From Minwuia thermotolerans (GTDB taxonomy: Bacteria; Pseudomonadota; Alphaproteobacteria; Minwuiales; Minwuiaceae): DNA of 64,000 bases. The stretch covers positions 62,001 through 126,000 of the forward strand of contig NZ_PIGG01000015.1 in the NCBI RefSeq assembly GCF_002924445.1, given 5' to 3'. Made by a program: the position numbers and the translations under genes. This document shows positions 33,576 to 43,896 of the stretch, piece by piece. Below the pieces are notes generated by a model. It saw nothing but the letters and a program-made list of their open reading frames with translations, ran no database searches and was not told the DNA's origin. The stretch's first letter is position 1; each line of letters opens with the position of its first letter.

Positions 33576-34346
33576 TCAGAACTGGATGCGGGTGCCCAGG
33601 AAGATCAGCGCCGCGCGCTGGCTGTCGCTGTCCAGGCTGGAGATGTCCTCCTGGTCCCAGAGCTGGACGCCGCCGACGAGGTTGACCGAGCGCGAGACGT
33701 TCCACACGCCGCCCAGCTCCACCGCGTCGGAGATCGCGGTCAGGCGCTGCTGGTCGCCGGAAAGCGAGCGCATGTACTGCATACCGACGCGCCAGTCCTC
33801 GCCGCCATAGCTCATCCCCAGCCGGTAATCGCGGACGCCCGCGCCCTCGGCCAGCCGCCATTCACGGGCCATGTCGGCGCCGAAGCTGAAACCGGCATAG
33901 TCGATGCGGCCGCCGACGCGCCATTCGCCGCCGCGGCTGTCATCCGGCGCCGCCAGGGCCAGCGGCCCGGACGGCGGTGCGCCCAGCGACAGGCCCTGCG
34001 CCTGCAGGCCGGAGATGCCGACGCGGTCGCCGCGCGCATCGCCGACGCTGCCGAAGATCTGATAGCCGACGCCCGCGGCCTGATCGCCGAAGTCGAGGCG
34101 GACATCCGGCATATCCTCGGCATGAGCCCGGTCGGCGTCGAGATTGAGGTTGAGCCCGCTGGCGCGCGGCGTCATCGACAGCAGTTCGTCCAGCGTCGCG
34201 GCCGCCGGCGCATCCTGCACGGACGCGTCCTTCGCCGGCGCCTGCAGGTTCAGGCGCAGCGTGCCTTCCTGCGCCTGGGCGGCGGCGCCGGCGGCGCACG
34301 ACAGGCCCAGGCCGATGGCGAGGATATGGCGGTTTGAAAGCGGCAT
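33576..34346 (-). CDS. Predicted outer-membrane beta-barrel (porin-like) protein
   Basis: The 256-residue protein has a signal peptide (MPLSNRHILAIGLGLSCAAGAAAQAQ, cleavage after AQA). The rest alternates hydrophobic and polar residues in strand-like stretches (VGYQIFGSV, WRVGGRIDYAGFSFGADMAREWRL, YRLGMSYGGEDWRVGMQYMRSL, LVGGVQLWDQ). It ends ALIFLGTRIQF, with the C-terminal Phe typical of outer-membrane barrels. I cannot assign a substrate. Residues 25-95 may be a periplasmic or linker segment. It has its own weak promoter upstream and converges with the carbonic anhydrase gene. Confidence 0.7.
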   Translation of the reverse strand: MPLSNRHILAIGLGLSCAAGAAAQAQEGTLRLNLQAPAKDASVQDAPAAATLDELLSMTPRASGLNLNLDADRAHAEDMPDVRLDFGDQAAGVGYQIFGSVGDARGDRVGISGLQAQGLSLGAPPSGPLALAAPDDSRGGEWRVGGRIDYAGFSFGADMAREWRLAEGAGVRDYRLGMSYGGEDWRVGMQYMRSLSGDQQRLTAISDAVELGGVWNVSRSVNLVGGVQLWDQEDISSLDSDSQRAALIFLGTRIQF

Positions 34347-34386
34347 GGCGTATCGAGGATTCCGCGTTGCGTGTTAACAGCAGGTT

Positions 34387-34413
34387 ATTATGGCTGAGCG
34401 GGGCGTGAATCAA
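34387..34413 (-). promoter_or_regulatory. Weak sigma-70-like promoter of the barrel protein
   Basis: On the minus strand TTGATT (34413-34408) is followed after 15 bases by CATAAT (34392-34387), about 40 bases before the ATG at 34346. The -10 matches five of six consensus bases, but the spacer is short. Confidence 0.35.
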
Positions 34414-34484
34414 TTGACAATTCCGTGGCCGGAGGGCGTCGCGGCGCAGTTGTGCGCGGCGCGGGGCTCGGATATGAAGGCGCC

Positions 34485-35009
34485 ATGATCCCGTTCGTGA
34501 CATCCCTTCGGCCGCCTCGCGCGGCCGCCGGCCTGCGCCGGGCGGCGTTCGCCGCCGCGCTCGCCATGGTTGCGTCTGCCTGCGGCGTCTTCGGCGGCGA
34601 CGACGAAGCGCCGGCCCAGCCTGTTTCGAATCAGACGGTTATCCCACAGCCTTCGAGCGGCGGCGGAGCCGCAGGTTCGGAAGCGGCGCCGGCCAATCCG
34701 TTCATGTGGCAGGCGACGCTGGAAACCATCGGCTTCATGCCGATCCTCGAGCTCGACGATCTGGCCGGCGTGATCGAGACCGGATGGTACATTCCGCCCG
34801 GCGCACCCACCGAAAGATTCCGCGCCGACGTGGCATTTTCATCACGCGCGCTGCGGGCCGAATCCATGGAACTGACGATGGAGCGCCAGGAACTGGACGA
34901 CGCCGGCAACTGGCGCGAGGTGCCGGTCTCGCCGGCGGTGCCGACCAACCTGGTGGATTCGATCCTGGCCCGCGCCCTGGTGCTGCGCCAGGAGTCCGGC
35001 AGTCTCTGA
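34485..35009 (+). CDS. DUF3576 lipoprotein
   Basis: The ATG at 34485 gives 174 residues. The N-terminus has basic residues, a hydrophobic run ([13 protein letters not shown]) and a lipobox-like SAC at Cys28-30, so it is a likely lipoprotein. From about residue 65, [32 protein letters not shown] is the DUF3576 core, followed by [21 protein letters not shown]. It lies just before leuS, as in many alphaproteobacteria. Its function is unknown; the neighbouring lptE suggests outer-membrane biogenesis. There is a 50-base gap before leuS. Confidence 0.88.
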   Translation: MIPFVTSLRPPRAAAGLRRAAFAAALAMVASACGVFGGDDEAPAQPVSNQTVIPQPSSGGGAAGSEAAPANPFMWQATLETIGFMPILELDDLAGVIETGWYIPPGAPTERFRADVAFSSRALRAESMELTMERQELDDAGNWREVPVSPAVPTNLVDSILARALVLRQESGSL

Positions 35010-35059
35010 AGCCCCCGTCCGGGGCGCCCATCCCTTCCGCTTCTTCAGTTCCCGAACGC

Positions 35060-37621
35060 ATGACCGAGATCAACGAGAGATACAATCCCGCCGAGGTCGA
35101 GCCGCGCTGGCAGGCCGCTTGGGAGAACGGCCAGTGCTTCCGCGCCGCGACCGACACGTCGCGCGAGAAGTATTACGTGCTGGAGATGTTTCCCTATCCG
35201 TCGGGGCGCATCCACATGGGCCATGTGCGCAACTACACGCTGGGCGACGTGGTCGCACGCTACAAGCGCGCCCGCGGCTTCAACGTGCTTCACCCCATGG
35301 GCTGGGACGCCTTCGGCCTGCCGGCGGAGAACGCCGCGCGCGACCAGAAGGTGCATCCCGCGGAATGGACCTATCAGAACATCGCCAACATGAAGGCGGA
35401 GCTGAAGTCCATGGGCCTCAGCCTGGACTGGTCCAGGGAATTCGCCACCTGCGACGCGGACTATTACCGCCACCAGCAGAAGCTGTTCCTGGACTTCCTG
35501 AAGCAGGATCTGGTCTATCGCCGGGAAAGCTGGGTCAACTGGGATCCGGTCGACCACACCGTGCTGGCCAACGAGCAGGTGATCGACGGCAAGGGCTGGC
35601 GCTCGGGTGCGCCGGTGGAGAAGCGCCGGCTGACCCAGTGGTTCTTCCGCATCACCCGCTACGCCGAGGATCTGCTGGCCGAACTGTCGAACCTGGAGCG
35701 CTGGCCGGACCGCGTCCGCGCCATGCAGACCCAGTGGATCGGCCGGTCGGAGGGTCTGCGCATGACCTTCGATTTCGCGGGCGGCGGCCCGGCGGAAGGC
35801 CTCACGGTCTACACCACCCGCCCCGACACCATCTTCGGCGCCAGCTTCATGGCGGTCGCCGCCGAGCATCCGCTGGCGCAGCAGGCGGCGGCGGCGAACG
35901 CCGAGGCGGCCGCCTTCGTCGAGGAATGCCGGCGCATGGGCACCTCCGAGGAGGAGCTGGAGCGCGCCGAGAAGCGCGGCTTCGACACGGGCCTGCGGGT
36001 CCGGCACCCCTTCGTCGAGGGCCAGACCCTGCCGGTCTACATCGCCAACTTCATCCTGATGGACTACGGCACCGGCGCGATCTTCGGCTGTCCGGCCCAT
36101 GACCAGCGCGACCTGGATTTCGCGCGCAAATACGGCCTGCCCGTGATCCCCGTCGTCTGCCCCCCGGACGCCGATCCGGCGGATTTCGAGGTCGGCAACA
36201 CGGCCTTCACCGGCGAAGGGCGGCTGATCAATTCGGATTTCCTGGACGGCCTGGGCATCGAGGAAGGCAAGGACGCCGTCGCCAGCCGGATGGAACAGGC
36301 CGGCCGCGGGGAACGCACGGTCAACTTCCGCCTGCGCGACTGGGGCCTCAGCCGCCAGCGCTACTGGGGCTGCCCGATCCCGGTGATCCACTGCCCGTCC
36401 TGCGGCGTCGTGCCGGCGCCGGCGGAGCAGCTTCCCGTCGAGCTGCCCATGGACGTGACCTTCGACAAGCCCGGCAACGCGCTGGACCGCCACCCGACCT
36501 GGAAGCACGTCGCCTGCCCCGCCTGCGGCGCGGACGCCGAACGCGAAACCGACACGATGGACACCTTCGTCGATTCGTCGTGGTACTTCGCGCGCTTCGC
36601 CAGCGCCGACGCCGGGACCGAGCCCGTGCGCCGCGCCGACGCCGACTACTGGCTGCCGGTCGATCAGTATATCGGCGGCATCGAGCACGCGATCCTGCAC
36701 CTGCTCTATTCCCGCTTCTTCATGCGCGGCATGACCGCGACCGGTCATACGGATCTGTCCGAGCCCTTTGCGGGCCTGTTCACGCAGGGCATGGTCGTGC
36801 ACCGGACCTACCGCGCGGCGGACGGGCGCTGGCTCTATCCCTCCGAGGTGGAGAAGGGCGCCGACGGCGCCTGGCGGCATGTGGAAACCGGCGAGCCGGT
36901 GACCGAGGGCGCACTGGAGAAGATGAGCAAGTCGCGCAACAACACCGTCGACCCGGGCGCCATCATCGACCGCTTCGGCGCCGATACCGCACGCTGGTTC
37001 ATGCTCTCCGACAGCCCGCCCGACCGCGATCTGGAATGGTCGGACGAGGGCGCCAACGGCGCCTGGCGCTTCCTGCAGCGGGTCTGGCGGCTGGTCCGCG
37101 CCGCCGCCGCCGGCGACGCCGGGGCGCCGGACCCCGGTCACGACCTCGTCCGCGCCGCGCACCGCGCCATCGACGGCTTCACCGGCGATCTGGAGAAGTT
37201 CCATTTCAACCGCGGCGTCGCCCGCGTCCACGAACTGGCCAACGAGATCGAGAAGACCGGCGGCGACAGCCCGGCCGACCGGGCCGCTCGGCGCTTCGCC
37301 GTGGAAACCATCGTGCGGCTGATGGCGCCCATGACCCCGCACCTGGCCGAAGAATGCTGGTCGGCGTTGGGTCATGACGGCATGATCGTCGACGCGCCCT
37401 GGCCCGAGGCGGATCCGGCCCTGGTGCGCCAGGAGACCGTCGCCATCGCCGTTCAGGTGAAGGGGAGGAAGCGCGCGGTGATCAACATGGCCCGCGACGC
37501 CGATCCGGCCGAGGTGGAAGCCGCGGCGCTGGCCGAGCCGAACGTGCAGCGCGCCATGGAGGGCAGGACCGTGCGCAAGGTGGTGGTGGTGCCGAACCGG
37601 ATCGTCAATGTCGTCGTCTGA
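35060..37621 (+). CDS. leuS: Leucyl-tRNA synthetase
   Basis: The 853-residue class I synthetase has the HIGH motif as His52-Met-Gly-His55 in [14 protein letters not shown]. The CP1 editing domain contains [12 protein letters not shown] and [24 protein letters not shown] is the KMSKS loop, and the C-terminal anticodon-binding domain follows. The ATG at 35060 ([10 protein letters not shown]) is well placed; the open frame upstream is a shadow of the lipoprotein. It charges tRNA-Leu. The 3' end overlaps lptE by 14 bases. Confidence 0.97.
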   Translation: MTEINERYNPAEVEPRWQAAWENGQCFRAATDTSREKYYVLEMFPYPSGRIHMGHVRNYTLGDVVARYKRARGFNVLHPMGWDAFGLPAENAARDQKVHPAEWTYQNIANMKAELKSMGLSLDWSREFATCDADYYRHQQKLFLDFLKQDLVYRRESWVNWDPVDHTVLANEQVIDGKGWRSGAPVEKRRLTQWFFRITRYAEDLLAELSNLERWPDRVRAMQTQWIGRSEGLRMTFDFAGGGPAEGLTVYTTRPDTIFGASFMAVAAEHPLAQQAAAANAEAAAFVEECRRMGTSEEELERAEKRGFDTGLRVRHPFVEGQTLPVYIANFILMDYGTGAIFGCPAHDQRDLDFARKYGLPVIPVVCPPDADPADFEVGNTAFTGEGRLINSDFLDGLGIEEGKDAVASRMEQAGRGERTVNFRLRDWGLSRQRYWGCPIPVIHCPSCGVVPAPAEQLPVELPMDVTFDKPGNALDRHPTWKHVACPACGADAERETDTMDTFVDSSWYFARFASADAGTEPVRRADADYWLPVDQYIGGIEHAILHLLYSRFFMRGMTATGHTDLSEPFAGLFTQGMVVHRTYRAADGRWLYPSEVEKGADGAWRHVETGEPVTEGALEKMSKSRNNTVDPGAIIDRFGADTARWFMLSDSPPDRDLEWSDEGANGAWRFLQRVWRLVRAAAAGDAGAPDPGHDLVRAAHRAIDGFTGDLEKFHFNRGVARVHELANEIEKTGGDSPADRAARRFAVETIVRLMAPMTPHLAEECWSALGHDGMIVDAPWPEADPALVRQETVAIAVQVKGRKRAVINMARDADPAEVEAAALAEPNVQRAMEGRTVRKVVVVPNRIVNVVV

Positions 37622-38129
37622 GCGCCGCATCGCCCGGCGGGGTGCCCTCGCCGCCCTGGCGCTCGGCGCGCTGGCGCTGGCGGGCTGCGGATTCCAGCCG
37701 GTCTATGCGCCCGGCGGCGCAGGCGATGTGCGCGGCCCGCTCTCCCGCCTCGAGGTGCAGGAGCAGAAGGGCAACGCCGCCTTCGCCACCCGCAACGCCC
37801 TGCTCGACGCCCTCGGCGCGCCGGACAAGCCCGCCGACCCGGAACATTTTCTCCGTCTCGAGGTGCTGGAAGATCGCGAAAGCGCCGGCATCCAGGCCGA
37901 CGAGACCGTCTCGCGCATCAATGTCAGCCTGACCGGTCACTGGTGGCTGCTCGCCGCCGACCGGGAGAGCGTGCTGGACAGCGGTTCCGAGCGCCGCACG
38001 GTCTCCTACAACGTCGTCGATGACGAGTACGCCACGCTGATCGCGGGCCGCGAGGCCTCGGAACAGGCGGGCCGGCTGGTCGGCCAGGCCATCCGCACGC
38101 GGCTGCTCTTCCACTTCACCCGCAACTGA
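37608..38129 (+). CDS. lptE: LPS-assembly lipoprotein LptE
   Basis: The 173 residues begin with [20 protein letters not shown] and the lipobox LALAGC, followed by GFQPVYAP, the usual start of mature LptE. The rest ([57 protein letters not shown]) fits the family. With LptD it inserts lipopolysaccharide into the outer membrane. The start lies inside the end of leuS, and holA begins 12 bases after the stop. This order (leuS-lptE-holA) is widely conserved. Confidence 0.9.
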   Translation: MSSSERRIARRGALAALALGALALAGCGFQPVYAPGGAGDVRGPLSRLEVQEQKGNAAFATRNALLDALGAPDKPADPEHFLRLEVLEDRESAGIQADETVSRINVSLTGHWWLLAADRESVLDSGSERRTVSYNVVDDEYATLIAGREASEQAGRLVGQAIRTRLLFHFTRN

Positions 38130-38141
38130 GAGCGGCGCCCC

Positions 38142-39173
38142 GTGGAGGTCAAGCCCTGGGAGGTCGACCGCTATCTGGGCGGGCCCGACTGGCCGCACCG
38201 GCTCTTCGTCATCTATGGCCCTGATACCGGACTGGTGCGGGAACGCGCGGAGCGGATCGCGAAGCGCCTGCTGGGCGACAACCCCGACCCCTTCCAGATC
38301 GTGCGGCTGGACGCCGACATGCTGTCTGACGACCCCTCGCGGCTGTCCGACGAGACGAACCAGATCGGCATGTTCGGCGGCGAGCGGGTGATCCGCGTCG
38401 CCGACGCCGGCCAGGCCGCCGTGGGCGCGGCGGCGGCGGCCCTGTTCGAAACCCCGCCCGACGCGGCCGCGGTGATCTTCGAGGCCGGCGACATCAAGCC
38501 TTCCAACCGCCTGCGCAAGCTGGCGAAGGACAGCAAGGCCGCGGTCGCCCTGCCCTGCTATCCGGACGGCGCGCAGGATCTGGACCGGCTGATCGGCGAG
38601 GCGCTTTCGGGCCTGCGCGTCGATCCGGCGGCGCGGGCCATGATTGCGCGGCGCCTGGGGCCCGACCGTCAGGCCAACCGGCAGATGCTGGAGACGCTCG
38701 CCACCTACAAGCTGGGCGACGACAGCCCCGTGACCGAGCCCGATGTCGCCGCCGTGCTGGGCGACCAGTCGGCGGTCGGTTTCGACGCCATCGCCTTCGC
38801 CGCCTTCGAGGGCCGCACGGCGGACGCGCTGGCCCTGCTGGACAAGAGCCTGGCGGAAAAGACGCCGGCGATGCTGGTGACGCTCTCGCTGGCGCGGCAT
38901 ATCGAGAAGTTCGACGAGGCCGACGCCCAGATGGAACAGGGCAAATCCACCGACCAGGCGGTGGGGGCGCTGCGCCTGGGGCCGAAGGACCGCCAGGCCG
39001 CCTTCCGCCGCCAGCTCGGGCTCTGGCCGTCGCGCAAGCGCGCCCTCGCCCGCCGGCTCTGCATCGAGGCCGATATCGACATGCGCGGCGGAGACGCCGA
39101 CGACCGCATCGTCTGCCGCAACCTGCTGCTGCGTCTCGGCGCCGCCGCCCTGCACCGTCCCGCTTCGCGGTAG
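38142..39173 (+). CDS. holA: DNA polymerase III, delta subunit
   Basis: The start is a GTG at 38142 giving 343 residues. RLFVIYGPDTGLVRERAERI (about 20-39) and the following Rossmann-like AAA+ segment match HolA, as do FETPPDAAAVIFEAGDI and VALPCYPDGAQDLDRLI. The C-terminal collar domain is about residues 215-335. The protein opens the beta clamp as part of the clamp loader. It is the last gene of the run before the parB gene, which faces it convergently. Confidence 0.93.
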   Translation: MEVKPWEVDRYLGGPDWPHRLFVIYGPDTGLVRERAERIAKRLLGDNPDPFQIVRLDADMLSDDPSRLSDETNQIGMFGGERVIRVADAGQAAVGAAAAALFETPPDAAAVIFEAGDIKPSNRLRKLAKDSKAAVALPCYPDGAQDLDRLIGEALSGLRVDPAARAMIARRLGPDRQANRQMLETLATYKLGDDSPVTEPDVAAVLGDQSAVGFDAIAFAAFEGRTADALALLDKSLAEKTPAMLVTLSLARHIEKFDEADAQMEQGKSTDQAVGALRLGPKDRQAAFRRQLGLWPSRKRALARRLCIEADIDMRGGDADDRIVCRNLLLRLGAAALHRPASR

Positions 39174-39313
39174 GGCCGCCGCACCCCGTCGGGCGGGCAT
39201 GGCGGATGCCGCGTTTCCGCCCTGCCGGAGGGCCGGAAGGACCGGCTGATCGGCGACCGTGGACGGGTATGACCTGGCGTGATCCGATAGTTGATTGAAC
39301 CAATATGCGCTGT

Positions 39314-39383
39314 CGCCCCTGGACTTGATCCAAGGGCCAGCGAACCGAAGGACTGGGTCCTGGGGTCAAGCCCCAGGACGCCA
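39314..39383 (-). repeat. Paired-hairpin repeat family C, copy 1 (inverted)
   Basis: This 70-base element contains two hairpins, CCTGGGGTCAAGCCCCAGG and CCTGGACTTGATCCAAGG. It matches copies at 50388 and 61693 in the opposite orientation. It lies between the convergent holA and parB genes. The same gap also holds GGTCCGGGGC...CCCCGGATC just downstream. Confidence 0.8.
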
Positions 39384-39444
39384 GGAGATTCAAACAGTTG
39401 CTGAATCGGTCCGGGGCAGCCGGGCGGTCCGCCCGGACCCCGGA

Positions 39445-40338
39445 TCAATGACGCGTCAGGCGCCGGCAGATCTCGTCGAGCTGTTCCAGGGAACGGTAGG
39501 AAATCCGCACTTCTCCACCCTTCCGGCCCTTGTGGCGCACATCCACCGCCAGGCCAAGGGCCTCGCGCAGGCTCTGCTCCAGGGCCGCCGTGTCGGCGTC
39601 CTTCGGCGCGCGCGGCGGCGCGTCGCCCGCCGCTTTCGTGACCTTGCGGCGGATGGCCTCCGCCTCGCGCACATTGAGGCCGCGTTCGACGATCTCCTGC
39701 GCCAGACCTACCGGGTCCTCGGCGGTCAGTACGGCCCGCGCCGCGCCGGCGGTCAGCTTGCCCTCGCGCAGGTATGACTTGATCCGGTCCGGCAGGCCGA
39801 GCAGCCGGATGGCGTTGGCGACATGGCTGCGGCTCTTGCCCACCGCCTCGGCGATCTCGGTCTGGCCGTGGCCGAACTCCTGCATCAGCCGGCGATAGCC
39901 CTCGGCCTCCTCCAGCGGATTGAGATCCTGACGCTGGATGTTCTCGACCAGGGCGATGCGCAGCGCGTCCTCATCGGACAGGTCGCGGACCACCACCGGG
40001 ATCTCGTGCAGCTGCGCCGCCTGGGCGGCCCGCCAGCGCCGTTCGCCGGCGACGATCTCGAACAGTTCGGGCTCGTCACGGTCGCGGCGCACCAGAATCG
40101 GCTGCAGGATGCCCTGGCGGCGGATCGATTCCACCAGCGAGCGCATCTCCTTGTCGTCGAAGCTCTGACGCGGCTGATAGCGCCCCGGCCGCAGCCGCTC
40201 GACGGGCATGGTGCGGATGCTGCGGGCGCGCTGCAGGGTCTCGTCATCGGCCTGCGAGGCCTCGCCCAGCAAGGCGGACAGGCCCCGTCCGAGGCCCCTG
40301 TTGCCGGGCCGGCGCGGCGGTTCGTTCTGGTCCGACAT
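39445..40338 (-). CDS. parB: Chromosome-partition protein ParB
   Basis: The ATG at 40338 gives 297 residues; the frame upstream is a shadow. RGLGRGLSALLGE at residues 15-27 is the usual N-terminal ParA-stimulating motif. The CTP-binding and DNA-binding core contains RYQPRQSFDD, GERRWRAAQAAQ (about 100) and VENIQRQDLNPLEEAEGYRRL, with a helix-turn-helix at GQTEIAEAVGKSRSHVANAIRLL. The C-terminal dimerisation domain ends LDEICRRLTRH. It loads as a CTP-dependent clamp at parS. Three parS sites are found in the window. Confidence 0.97.
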   Translation of the reverse strand: MSDQNEPPRRPGNRGLGRGLSALLGEASQADDETLQRARSIRTMPVERLRPGRYQPRQSFDDKEMRSLVESIRRQGILQPILVRRDRDEPELFEIVAGERRWRAAQAAQLHEIPVVVRDLSDEDALRIALVENIQRQDLNPLEEAEGYRRLMQEFGHGQTEIAEAVGKSRSHVANAIRLLGLPDRIKSYLREGKLTAGAARAVLTAEDPVGLAQEIVERGLNVREAEAIRRKVTKAAGDAPPRAPKDADTAALEQSLREALGLAVDVRHKGRKGGEVRISYRSLEQLDEICRRLTRH

Positions 40339-40345
40339 GCGCGCT

Positions 40346-41167
40346 TCAGGCCGCGGCGGTGCGGGCGCGTTCGCGCCGGATGAGTTCGCCGGCGAGGCGG
40401 ATATAGGCCTGGCTGCCGGCGCAGCGGTAGTCGTAGAGCAGGGCCGGGCGGCCATAGGACGGCGCCTCCGAGATGCGGACATTGCGCGGGATCACCGCGT
40501 CGTAGACCTTCGCCCCCATGTGGCGGCGGACATCCTCGGCGACCTGCTCGGAGAGATTGTTGCGGCGGTCGAACATGGTGAGCACGATTCCCTGGATCTC
40601 CAGTTCCGGGTTCAGGGTACGCTTCACGCGGTCGATCGTCGACATGAGCTGGCTCAGACCCTCCAGGGCGAAGAACTCGCACTGCAGCGGCACCAGCACC
40701 GCCTCGGCCGCGGCCATGGCGTTGACCGTCACCAGATTGAGCGAGGGCGGGCAGTCGATCAGCACATAGTCGTATTTCGCCGGTAGGGCGGCGAGCGCAT
40801 GCCGCAGGCGCAGCTGCGGCTCCGGCAGCTCGATCAGCTCCAGCTCCGAGCCGCTCAGTTCTACCGAGGCCGGCATGATGTCCAGGCGCGGTACGTCCGA
40901 CGGTACGATTGCGTCCCTGGCGGCGGCCGCGTCGACGAGCACGTGATAGCTGCTGGTACGGCGGCGGTCGCGGTCGATGCCGAGCCCGGTCGAGGCGTTG
41001 CCCTGGGCGTCGAGATCGACGATCAGCACCGAACGGCCGACCGCCGCGAGGGCGGTGCCGAGATTGATGGCGGTCGTCGTCTTGCCGACCCCGCCCTTCT
41101 GGTTCACCACCGCCAGCGTGCGCGGGCGGCGGGAGGCCTGGGCCTTGATGTCATGCTGGATCGTCAC
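40346..41167 (-). CDS. parA: Chromosome-partition ATPase ParA (Soj)
   Basis: The start is a GTG at 41167 behind GGAGGAG, inside the 3' end of rsmG. The deviant Walker A motif VVNQKGGVGKTTTAINLG (about 20-37), VDLDAQGNASTG and YVLIDCPPSLNLVTVNA identify the ParA family. The 273-residue length and the partner parB just downstream (7-base gap) indicate the chromosomal type. It forms ATP-dependent gradients on the nucleoid that move ParB-parS complexes. It overlaps rsmG by 17 bases, so the operon is tight. Confidence 0.97.
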   Translation of the reverse strand: MTIQHDIKAQASRRPRTLAVVNQKGGVGKTTTAINLGTALAAVGRSVLIVDLDAQGNASTGLGIDRDRRRTSSYHVLVDAAAARDAIVPSDVPRLDIMPASVELSGSELELIELPEPQLRLRHALAALPAKYDYVLIDCPPSLNLVTVNAMAAAEAVLVPLQCEFFALEGLSQLMSTIDRVKRTLNPELEIQGIVLTMFDRRNNLSEQVAEDVRRHMGAKVYDAVIPRNVRISEAPSYGRPALLYDYRCAGSQAYIRLAGELIRRERARTAAA

Positions 41168-41777
41168 GGCGCGTCAGCTCCTCCATGACCAGCACCGTCC
41201 CGCGCTTGTCGCTGAGGCTTCGGTGCCTGGAGAAAGTGAATTTCCAATATTTCGTAGCCGCAGTCAACTCACTCTCTACATCTTGGCCCTTGAGGAACAG
41301 GCAGCGCGTATGTGGCCCGCGCAGATGCGCCGACAGATCGATCAGTTTCGGCAGCGGCGCCAGCGCGCGGGCCGTGATCGTGTCCGCCGGCGGCAGGTCG
41401 AGATCCTCGATCCGCTCGGCGTGGATCGCCGCCGCGACCTCCATCGCCCGCGCCGTCTCACGCAGGAAAGTGGCCTTGCGGCGGTCCGATTCGATCAGCG
41501 TCACGCCCTTGAGGCCGCAGGCGGCCAGCACGAGGCCCGGAAATCCGCCCCCGCTGCCCAGGTCGTACCAGCGCCCGCCCGCGCCGCCGGCCCCGCCGGC
41601 GATCTCGAGAAGCTGCCAGGAGTCCAGGAAGTGGCGCGACCAGATCGTGTCCAGGGTCTTCGGAGCGACGAGATTGATCGCCCGGTTCCAGCGCCGCAGC
41701 TGCGCGGCATAGATCTCCAGACGCTCGACTGTTTCACGTGAAACACCGGTGCGGGCCGCGAAGCCGTCTGCGTCCAT
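41151..41777 (-). CDS. rsmG: 16S rRNA (guanine-527-N7)-methyltransferase RsmG
   Basis: The 208-residue protein contains the SAM-binding motif WYDLGSGGGFPGLVLA (about 68-83), preceded by RHFLDSWQLL and followed by TLIESDRRKATFLRE and TARALAPLPKL. It methylates G527 of 16S rRNA. A parS site lies within codons 11-16 (GVSRET), as in many alphaproteobacterial gidB genes. It starts 7 bases after the mnmG stop and overlaps parA. Confidence 0.96.
   Translation of the reverse strand: MDADGFAARTGVSRETVERLEIYAAQLRRWNRAINLVAPKTLDTIWSRHFLDSWQLLEIAGGAGGAGGRWYDLGSGGGFPGLVLAACGLKGVTLIESDRRKATFLRETARAMEVAAAIHAERIEDLDLPPADTITARALAPLPKLIDLSAHLRGPHTRCLFLKGQDVESELTAATKYWKFTFSRHRSLSDKRGTVLVMEELTRRDDPA
41730..41745. 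promoter_or_regulatory. parS site 1, inside rsmG
   Basis: TGTTTCACGTGAAACA is a perfect 16-base match to the parS consensus. It encodes GVSRET in rsmG and lies 1.4 kb from parB. Confidence 0.95.
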
Positions 41778-41784
41778 CGGCCCC

Positions 41785-43686
41785 TCAGCCCGCCGCCGCG
41801 CGCGCGCCCTTGCGCAGCTGGGCCAGGACCAGCGACAGGGCCGCCGGGGTCACGCCCGGGATCCGGCCCGCCTGGCCGATGGTGGACGGCCGGGCCGCGG
41901 ACAGCTTTTCCTTCATCTCGTTGGACAGGCCGGCGATGGCGCCATAGTCGAGATCCGCCGGGAGGGCCACGGCCTCGTCCTTGCGGAAGGCGCGGATATC
42001 CGCCTGCTGCCGGTCGAGATAGCCGGCATAGACGGCGTCGATCTCGAGCTGCTCGACGATGCCAGGCGCGATGCCGGCCAGCTCCGGCCAGATGCGGGCC
42101 AGGTCCGCGAATGCGATCGACGGGTAGCGCAGCAGGTCCATGGCGCTGCGCCGCTGGCCGTCGGCGTTGACCGAGAGGCCGTGGCGCTGCGCTTCGGGCG
42201 GGGTCAGGCTGCGCTCCGCCATCATCGTGCGGGCATTGTCCAGTTCCCCCATCCGCGCGCGGAACATGGCCGCGCGCTCACCGCCGACGACACCCGCTTC
42301 GATGCCGAGTTCGGTCAGGCGCTGGTCGGCGTTGTCGGCGCGGAGCGTCAGGCGATATTCGGCGCGCGAGGTGAACATGCGATAGGGCTCGGTAGCGCCG
42401 CGGGTCACCAGATCGTCGATCATCACCCCGATATAGGCGTCCGCGCGGCCGAGAATCACCGGCGGCTGGCCGGACGCGTCGCGGGCGGCGTTGAGACCGG
42501 CCAGCAGGCCCTGCCCGGCCGCCTCCTCATAGCCGGTCGTACCGTTGATCTGACCGGCGAGATAGAGTCCGACCACGCGTCGGGCCTCGAGGCTCGGATG
42601 CAGCTCCCGCGGGTCCACGAAATCGTATTCGATGGCGTAGCCGGGGCGGACGATGCGCGCCTTCGCCAGCCCCGGTAGGACCGCGATCATGGCGCGCTGC
42701 ACATCCTCCGGCAGCGAGGTCGAGATGCCGTTCGGGTAGACCAGATCGCTTTCCAGGCCCTCGGGCTCCAGGAAGATCTGGTGGCGGTCCCGGTCGGCGA
42801 AGCGGACCACCTTGTCCTCGATCGAGGGGCAGTAGCGCGGCCCCGCCGACTCGATCCGGCCCGAATACATCGGCGAGCGCGCGAGATTGGCGCGGATGAT
42901 CGCGTGAGCTTCCGGCGTCGTCTCGGTGATGTGACAGGGCAGCTGCGGCGTCGCGATCCGCGCCGTCATCCAGGAGAAGGGCACGGGCGGCTCGTCGCCC
43001 GGCTGCGCCTCCAGCGCGGCGTAGTCGATGCTGCGGCGGTCGAGCCTGGGCGGCGTGCCCGTCTTCAGCCGCCCGAGGCGGAAGCCCAGCCGGTCGAGCG
43101 TGGCGGCCAGGCCCACGGCCGGCGCCTCCCCCGCCCTTCCGGCGGGCCAGTTCTTCTCGCCGAGATGGATCAGGCCGCGCAGGAAGGTCCCCGTGGTGAG
43201 AATCACCCGGCCCGCGCGGAGCCGTTCGCCGCGGTCGGTGACCACGCCCGCGACGCCCGGCGCGGTCCCGCCCCGGTCCTCCAGGATCAGGTCCTCGGCC
43301 CCGGCCTCGTGGATGGTGAGATTCGCCTGTTCGGCCAGGGCGCGCTGCATCGCCGCCCTGTAGAGGGCGCGGTCGCTCTGGGCCCGCGGTCCCCGCACCG
43401 CCGGTCCCTTCGAACGGTTGAGCAGACGGAACTGGATGCCGGCCGCGTCGGCGACACGGCCCATGAGACCGTCCAGGGCGTCGATCTCCCGGACCAGATG
43501 GCCCTTGCCGACGCCGCCGATCGCCGGGTTGCAGGACATCTCGCCGATGGTGTCGGCGCGGTGGGTCAGCAGCAGGGTCGCCGCGCCCGTGCGCGCCGCC
43601 GCCGCCGCGGCCTCGCAGCCGGCATGGCCGCCGCCGATGACGATGACGTCCCAGGTGTTGTCCGCGATGTCGCTGGCCGTGCCCAT
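41785..43686 (-). CDS. mnmG: tRNA uridine-34 carboxymethylaminomethyl synthesis protein MnmG
   Basis: The 633-residue flavoprotein has the FAD motif [19 protein letters not shown] (about 14-32), followed by [24 protein letters not shown] and [12 protein letters not shown], all typical of MnmG/Gid[13 protein letters not shown] and [12 protein letters not shown] are further family blocks. The C-terminal MnmE-interacting domain contains [12 protein letters not shown] and ends [12 protein letters not shown]. It works with MnmE to modify U34 of tRNAs. It lies between mnmE (upstream on the minus strand) and rsmG. Confidence 0.97.
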   Translation of the reverse strand: MGTASDIADNTWDVIVIGGGHAGCEAAAAAARTGAATLLLTHRADTIGEMSCNPAIGGVGKGHLVREIDALDGLMGRVADAAGIQFRLLNRSKGPAVRGPRAQSDRALYRAAMQRALAEQANLTIHEAGAEDLILEDRGGTAPGVAGVVTDRGERLRAGRVILTTGTFLRGLIHLGEKNWPAGRAGEAPAVGLAATLDRLGFRLGRLKTGTPPRLDRRSIDYAALEAQPGDEPPVPFSWMTARIATPQLPCHITETTPEAHAIIRANLARSPMYSGRIESAGPRYCPSIEDKVVRFADRDRHQIFLEPEGLESDLVYPNGISTSLPEDVQRAMIAVLPGLAKARIVRPGYAIEYDFVDPRELHPSLEARRVVGLYLAGQINGTTGYEEAAGQGLLAGLNAARDASGQPPVILGRADAYIGVMIDDLVTRGATEPYRMFTSRAEYRLTLRADNADQRLTELGIEAGVVGGERAAMFRARMGELDNARTMMAERSLTPPEAQRHGLSVNADGQRRSAMDLLRYPSIAFADLARIWPELAGIAPGIVEQLEIDAVYAGYLDRQQADIRAFRKDEAVALPADLDYGAIAGLSNEMKEKLSAARPSTIGQAGRIPGVTPAALSLVLAQLRKGARAAAG

Positions 43687-43802
43687 GGGCCGCTAGATAC
43701 GCGCATCGGGCCGCGCCCTCAAGCGGTGAGCCGTGTGGCGCAGGGCGGGAGTATTGGTTCGGGTCCACGGCTGCTTGCCGGTCTCCCGCCTCAAGCCGGG
43801 CC

Positions 43803-43816
43803 GTTTCACGTGAAAC
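43803..43816. promoter_or_regulatory. parS site 2, mnmE-mnmG gap
   Basis: GTTTCACGTGAAAC is a perfect 14-base core; flanking bases are C on both sides, so the outermost T/A pair of the consensus is not kept. It lies between the two genes of the operon. Confidence 0.85.
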
Positions 43817-43861
43817 CTCAGGCGCGGGCCGGATTCAGAACGCCCGCCGGCCGGTGCAGAC

Positions 43862-43896
43862 GGCGCACGGGCCGGCCCAGCCAACCCCGGCGCGCC
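43862..43896 (-). repeat. Palindromic repeat family A, inverted copy beside mnmE
   Basis: GGCGCACGGGCCGGCCCAGC and the following CAACCCCGGCGCGCC match the reverse complement of the family A consensus seen at 50170. It abuts the mnmE stop codon. Confidence 0.7.

Noticed and set aside
39174-39444. A small gene in the holA-parB gap
   Set aside because: The gap is filled by the family C repeat and a C-rich hairpin, with no ribosome site or coding pattern.
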